Source: Paracoccaceae bacterium
GTDB lineage: Bacteria; Pseudomonadota; Alphaproteobacteria; Rhodobacterales; Rhodobacteraceae
DNA length: 8,011 nucleotides
Assembly: GCA_026997055.1 (NCBI GenBank)
Contig: JALWJU010000049.1
Location: 1-8,011, forward strand
Direction: 5' to 3'
Below the pieces are notes generated by a model. It was given only the letters and a program-made list of their open reading frames with translations. It searched no databases and was not told the origin of the DNA. Made by a program: the position numbers and the translations under genes. Numbering within the stretch: position 1 is the stretch's first letter; every line of letters begins with the position of its first letter. Positions 5,884 to 8,011 of the stretch are shown here, piece by piece.

Positions 5884-5912
5884 AAGGCCGGCGATCTTCG
5901 CAGAGCCGGCTT
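5884..5912. repeat. Hairpin just after the dynamin-like stop
   Basis: AAGGCCGGC (5884-5892) pairs with GCCGGCTT (5905-5912) with one bulged G; an inner TCT/AGA stem closes on a TCGC tetraloop. It begins 26 nt after the stop on the minus strand and could protect the 3' end. No T-run follows. Confidence 0.4.
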
Positions 5913-5937
5913 CTGGCCCTTTCCCGGGCGGTCGGGG

Positions 5938-7506
5938 TCAGGGGGCTTTTCCCCTGTCTCCGGTTTCGCCGTTTGCGGTGGGCTCTGTCATGCTTTCCGC
6001 CTCTGTTTCCGCTTCTGCCGTTGCCCGGGTCTCGGTCAGCGTTTCGGCTTCCGCCGCTGCCTTTGCCTCTGGCGCGGCATCGCCCTTGCCTGACGGGTCG
6101 GCATAGAGGTCGTTGAGGCTCTGGATATGGGTGGCCACCGTGTCGCGGATTGCCTGCAGGCGCCTGGCGATCCGTTTGGACCAGCCCACAGGGGTCGGCG
6201 AAAACACCGAGCCGCGCCAGGAGGTGGTGCGCAGGAAGCCCGCGCGCAGGTTGAGCTCGGCCGGCCCCTCGGCCTCGGGGAGCTTGCGGGCGAGGCGCTT
6301 GCGCACCAGCCCGCGCATCCAGCCATGGGTCGCGCCGATGACGATGGCCGCGCCGATGGCGGCGATCAGGATATCCCAGCGGTGGGCGATGAAGCCTTCG
6401 AGGCTGAACAGCCCCTCGGGCAGCGACCAGCCCATCTTTACCGAAAGCGCGATCACGGCCGCGGCCAGCGCGCCCAGCACCAGCGCGTCGCCGATCAGCA
6501 CCCGGCGGCGCCATTTGCGCTTGGCCTCGGTGAGGCGCGGCAGGACTTCGTGCTCGAGCTGGTTGGCGACATTTTCCAGCACGCCCACCACGCGGTAATT
6601 GCGCTGGATTTCCACCTCGTCCATGCGCTTGGTGATCTGGGCGAGGTCATTGTCGCGCCGGGCGCGGAAGCGCGCGCGCAGGGCTTCGTCCTCGATCGGG
6701 ATCGAGGCTTCCTCGTTGTAGATGGTGAAGAACTTGCCCGAAGCCAGCCCGGCCTGGGCGATCGAGCGCTGCCAGGCGCCGAACACCTCCTCCGGGTTGT
6801 CCTCGCGCGCGGCGGTGTCGATCTGGTTCAGCACGTAGAAGAACTTGGACGTATCGGCCCGCTCCACCGTGCGCTTGACCAGGTGCTCGAGCGTGTCCTG
6901 CATGGCGCCGGGCTCGGGGTGGCGGGCATCGAAGAAGACCAGCACCAGATCGGAGAGGTCGATGATGTGGTCGGTGATGCGCAGGGTCGAGCGGCGCTGG
7001 TCGTCGGCATCGAAGCCGGGGCTGTCGATGATGATCTTGGACTTGAGCTTGTCGGAATGGGAGGTGCGCAGTTGCAGGTAGCTTTCGATCCGCTTGCCCT
7101 CGCCGCGGGCCACCTTCTCGATCTCGCCGGAGATGCGGTAGAAGGGAAAGCGCGGGTCGGCATCGAGCGCGCTGCCGGGCAGGGTGTGGTTGCTGGCAGT
7201 GGCGGCGGAGCGGTAGGTGATGACGGTGAACTTGTCGTCCACCGCCTGGTTGCCGGTGTCCTGGATCTTCTCGCCGATATAGGCATTGATGAAGGTGGAC
7301 TTGCCGGAGGAAAAGGTGCCCAGCACCGCCACCAGAGGCCACCAGCTGATCTTGGTCGCAAGCGAGCTTTCGCGGTCGAGAAGGCCCAGGCCGTAAAGGA
7401 TCTTGTCGAGCTTGTAATAGGTCGGAAGCACCTCGAGCAGGGCCGGGTTTTCGCTGGCGAGGTGGCTTTCGAGGCTCGACAGGCGCTTGGTCAGGAACTG
7501 GCTCAC
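5938..7506 (-). CDS. Dynamin-superfamily (EHD-like) membrane GTPase
   Basis: 522 residues from a GTG start (7506) with GGAGG 8 nt upstream; the start overlaps the TPR-frame stop (GTGA). G1/P-loop GTFSSGKST (63-71), G3 DSPG (161-164) and G4 NQID (227-230) define the GTPase domain. The stretch LPGSALDADPRFPF (109-122) matches, from memory, the VPGNALVVDPRRPF stretch of eukaryotic EHD proteins, so the EHD branch of dynamins is favoured. The Thr-Thr-Asp usual at EHD switch I reads Ala-Val-Asp-Asp here (88-91). A helical charged region (about 270-335) is followed by two hydrophobic segments (about 338-356 and 376-393) and basic stretches (WMRGLVRKRLARK), so it is anchored in the inner membrane. 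The tail (470-522) is Ala/Glu/Thr-rich and probably disordered. Such proteins bind, tubulate or fuse membranes by GTP-driven oligomerisation; the role of this one is unknown. Translational coupling links it to the TPR protein. Confidence 0.85.
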   Translation of the reverse strand: MSQFLTKRLSSLESHLASENPALLEVLPTYYKLDKILYGLGLLDRESSLATKISWWPLVAVLGTFSSGKSTFINAYIGEKIQDTGNQAVDDKFTVITYRSAATASNHTLPGSALDADPRFPFYRISGEIEKVARGEGKRIESYLQLRTSHSDKLKSKIIIDSPGFDADDQRRSTLRITDHIIDLSDLVLVFFDARHPEPGAMQDTLEHLVKRTVERADTSKFFYVLNQIDTAAREDNPEEVFGAWQRSIAQAGLASGKFFTIYNEEASIPIEDEALRARFRARRDNDLAQITKRMDEVEIQRNYRVVGVLENVANQLEHEVLPRLTEAKRKWRRRVLIGDALVLGALAAAVIALSVKMGWSLPEGLFSLEGFIAHRWDILIAAIGAAIVIGATHGWMRGLVRKRLARKLPEAEGPAELNLRAGFLRTTSWRGSVFSPTPVGWSKRIARRLQAIRDTVATHIQSLNDLYADPSGKGDAAPEAKAAAEAETLTETRATAEAETEAESMTEPTANGETGDRGKAP

Positions 7507-7883
7507 GGGCTGCCCTCCAGGGCTTGTTGCACGCGCTCGGCGGCGGCACGGTCAAGGGTGGCGAGCACGCCGAGCAGGATTTCGGCCTGCTGGCGGCGAC
7601 CGGCTTCGAGCGCGGCCGTGGCGGCGGCTTCGAAATGGGTGGCGGCCTGGACCCGGTTGCCGTTCATGTAATGGATATTCCCCAACTCGCCGTGCAAGGT
7701 TTCATCGTCCGGGTATTCTTTCAGCAAATCCGTGTATTTGGCAATGGCTGCGGGGATGTCTCCCTTCCAATAGGCGGCGCGGGCGGCCTCAAGGCGGGCT
7801 TCGAGGCTGCTGGCCTGCGGGCCGGTCTGCTGCGGGCTGGCCGGGGGCGGGGGCGGGCCGGCGCGGGGCGGGGGCGGTCGGCG
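7503..7883 (-). CDS. TPR-repeat protein, 5' end missing or without usual start codon
   Basis: The stop TGA (7505-7503) overlaps the GTG of the dynamin-like gene. The frame contains two TPR-like units: about 34 residues beginning EAARAAYWKGDIPAAIAKY with the expected small/large pattern ending YPDD, then ELGNIHYMNGNRVQAATHFE and an Ala/Leu-rich helical end (RAAAERVQQALEGSP). Upstream is a Pro-rich linker (PPPPRAGPPPPPASPQQTGP). The frame stays open to a stop at 7946-7944 but has no ATG, GTG or TTG upstream of a TTG at 7727, which lies inside the first TPR and has no SD. The real N-terminus is therefore absent, comes from another frame by frameshifting, or uses a rare start. The upper bound given is where protein-like sequence ends by eye. 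TPR proteins mediate protein-protein contacts; a partner role for the GTPase is inferred from coupling. Confidence 0.6.
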   Translation of the reverse strand, partial: RRPPPPRAGPPPPPASPQQTGPQASSLEARLEAARAAYWKGDIPAAIAKYTDLLKEYPDDETLHGELGNIHYMNGNRVQAATHFEAAATAALEAGRRQQAEILLGVLATLDRAAAERVQQALEGSP

Positions 7884-7939
7884 AACTCCCGGTGCCGGGG
7901 TAGGCTGTCCACCAATGCCTCGCCGGCGGCGACGATCAC
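7721..7939 (-). pseudogene. Truncated PfkB-family sugar kinase head
   Basis: A GTG at 7939 overlaps the stop of the sugar permease (GTGA). The first residues read MIVAAGEALVDSLPR, matching the N-terminus of ribokinase/fructokinase-like PfkB kinases (M-I-x-x-x-GEAL-I/V-D-x-x-P). PfkB kinases often follow sugar ABC permeases, which supports the call. After about residue 15-19 (near 7883-7895) the frame turns into Arg/Pro-rich sequence that is the shadow of the TPR frame, and it stops at 7721. The rest of the kinase (about 280 residues, including its ATP-binding and catalytic GAGD motifs) is absent. Likely a remnant at a deletion or insertion junction. Confidence 0.5.
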
Positions 7940-8011
7940 CCCTTCACCGCCCCCGCGGTCAAGCCGGCGATGATCCGCTGCTGGAAGACGAGGACCAGCA
8001 CGATCAGGGGC
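7936..8011 (-). CDS. Sugar ABC transporter permease (MalG type), C-terminal end only
   Basis: Only the last 24 residues are in the window, ending PLIVLVLVFQQRIIAGLTAGAVKG and the stop TGA (7938-7936). Hydrophobic residues, then FQ(Q/R)xIxxGLTAGAVKG-stop, is the characteristic end of MalG/UgpE-type inner-membrane permeases of carbohydrate ABC importers (CUT1). The rest of the transporter would lie to the right of the window. Its stop overlaps the GTG of the kinase-like head. Confidence 0.8.
   Translation of the reverse strand, partial: PLIVLVLVFQQRIIAGLTAGAVKG

Larger units (their letters stand above)
5580..5937. other. 358-nt structured intergenic region, no convincing gene
   Basis: Lies between the dynamin-like gene stop and the SDR start. 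Short open frames exist on both strands (for example minus 5630-5755, 42 codons starting MRIAPRHHHPV, and minus 5658-5885), but they have weak or no SD, biased composition and no recognisable similarity. Four inverted repeats are spread across it (5647-5705, 5711-5740, 5814-5837, 5884-5912), more than I see in the other gaps. It may hold the dynamin terminator, a structured leader for the SDR gene, or a small RNA. Confidence 0.5.

Noticed and set aside
6127..7671. 514-codon plus-strand open frame antisense to the dynamin-like gene
   Set aside because: Same codon-bias effect; the minus strand carries clear GTPase motifs and a proper SD.
7503..7727. TTG at 7727 as the true start of the TPR gene
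   Set aside because: It has no SD and falls inside the first TPR unit, whose helix clearly continues upstream in the same frame.

Overview
The window is GC-rich (G or C at most third codon positions), with tightly packed genes, stop/start overlaps and good Shine-Dalgarno (SD) sequences. Gene content, protein similarity recalled from memory, and a distinctive intergenic motif at 4778-4832 all suggest an alphaproteobacterium, most likely of the Rhodobacteraceae/Rhodobacterales. No rRNA, tRNA, CRISPR array or insertion sequence was recognised. Nearly all coding is on the minus strand; the one plus-strand gene is an alpha/beta hydrolase at 2979-3770.

Layout from left to right. (1) 1-1149, minus: an ECF-type RNA polymerase sigma factor (598-1149) overlaps by 4 nt (ATGA) a YfbK-like von Willebrand A membrane protein (1-601), which runs off the left edge. 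No separate anti-sigma gene lies between them. (2) 1150-1409: a non-coding gap with a bulged hairpin just after gabD. (3) 1410-2888, minus: succinate-semialdehyde dehydrogenase (gabD), divergent across a 90-nt gap from (4) the alpha/beta hydrolase, whose HGGYW motif is of the kynurenine-formamidase type. (5) 3777-4769, minus: a P1-family (DmpA/BapA-type) self-processing peptidase, convergent with the hydrolase across 6 nt; both stop codons lie inside one small perfect hairpin. (6) 4842-5579, minus: an SDR oxidoreductase upstream of the peptidase. (7) 5580-5937: a 358-nt gap with no convincing gene but several inverted repeats, including a perfect 10-bp pair. (8) 5938-7506, minus: a dynamin-superfamily GTPase resembling the EHD branch, with two membrane segments. 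Its GTG start overlaps by 4 nt (GTGA) the stop of (9) a small TPR-repeat reading frame. (10) Right edge: the C-terminus of a MalG-type sugar ABC permease (7936-8011), overlapping (GTGA) a start that reads like the first 14-19 residues of a PfkB-family sugar kinase.

The most unusual place is the right end. The kinase-like head is lost after about 15-20 codons, and the TPR frame that follows has no ATG, GTG or TTG back to its upstream stop, apart from a TTG inside the first TPR. This looks like a rearrangement junction (deletion or insertion) that placed a TPR + dynamin-like pair directly behind a sugar-transport operon, although an assembly join cannot be excluded. The TPR/EHD-like GTPase pair is the best candidate for a little-described membrane system. 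The ECF sigma/vWA pair is a second regulatory module, and the structured 358-nt gap is a third place worth attention.
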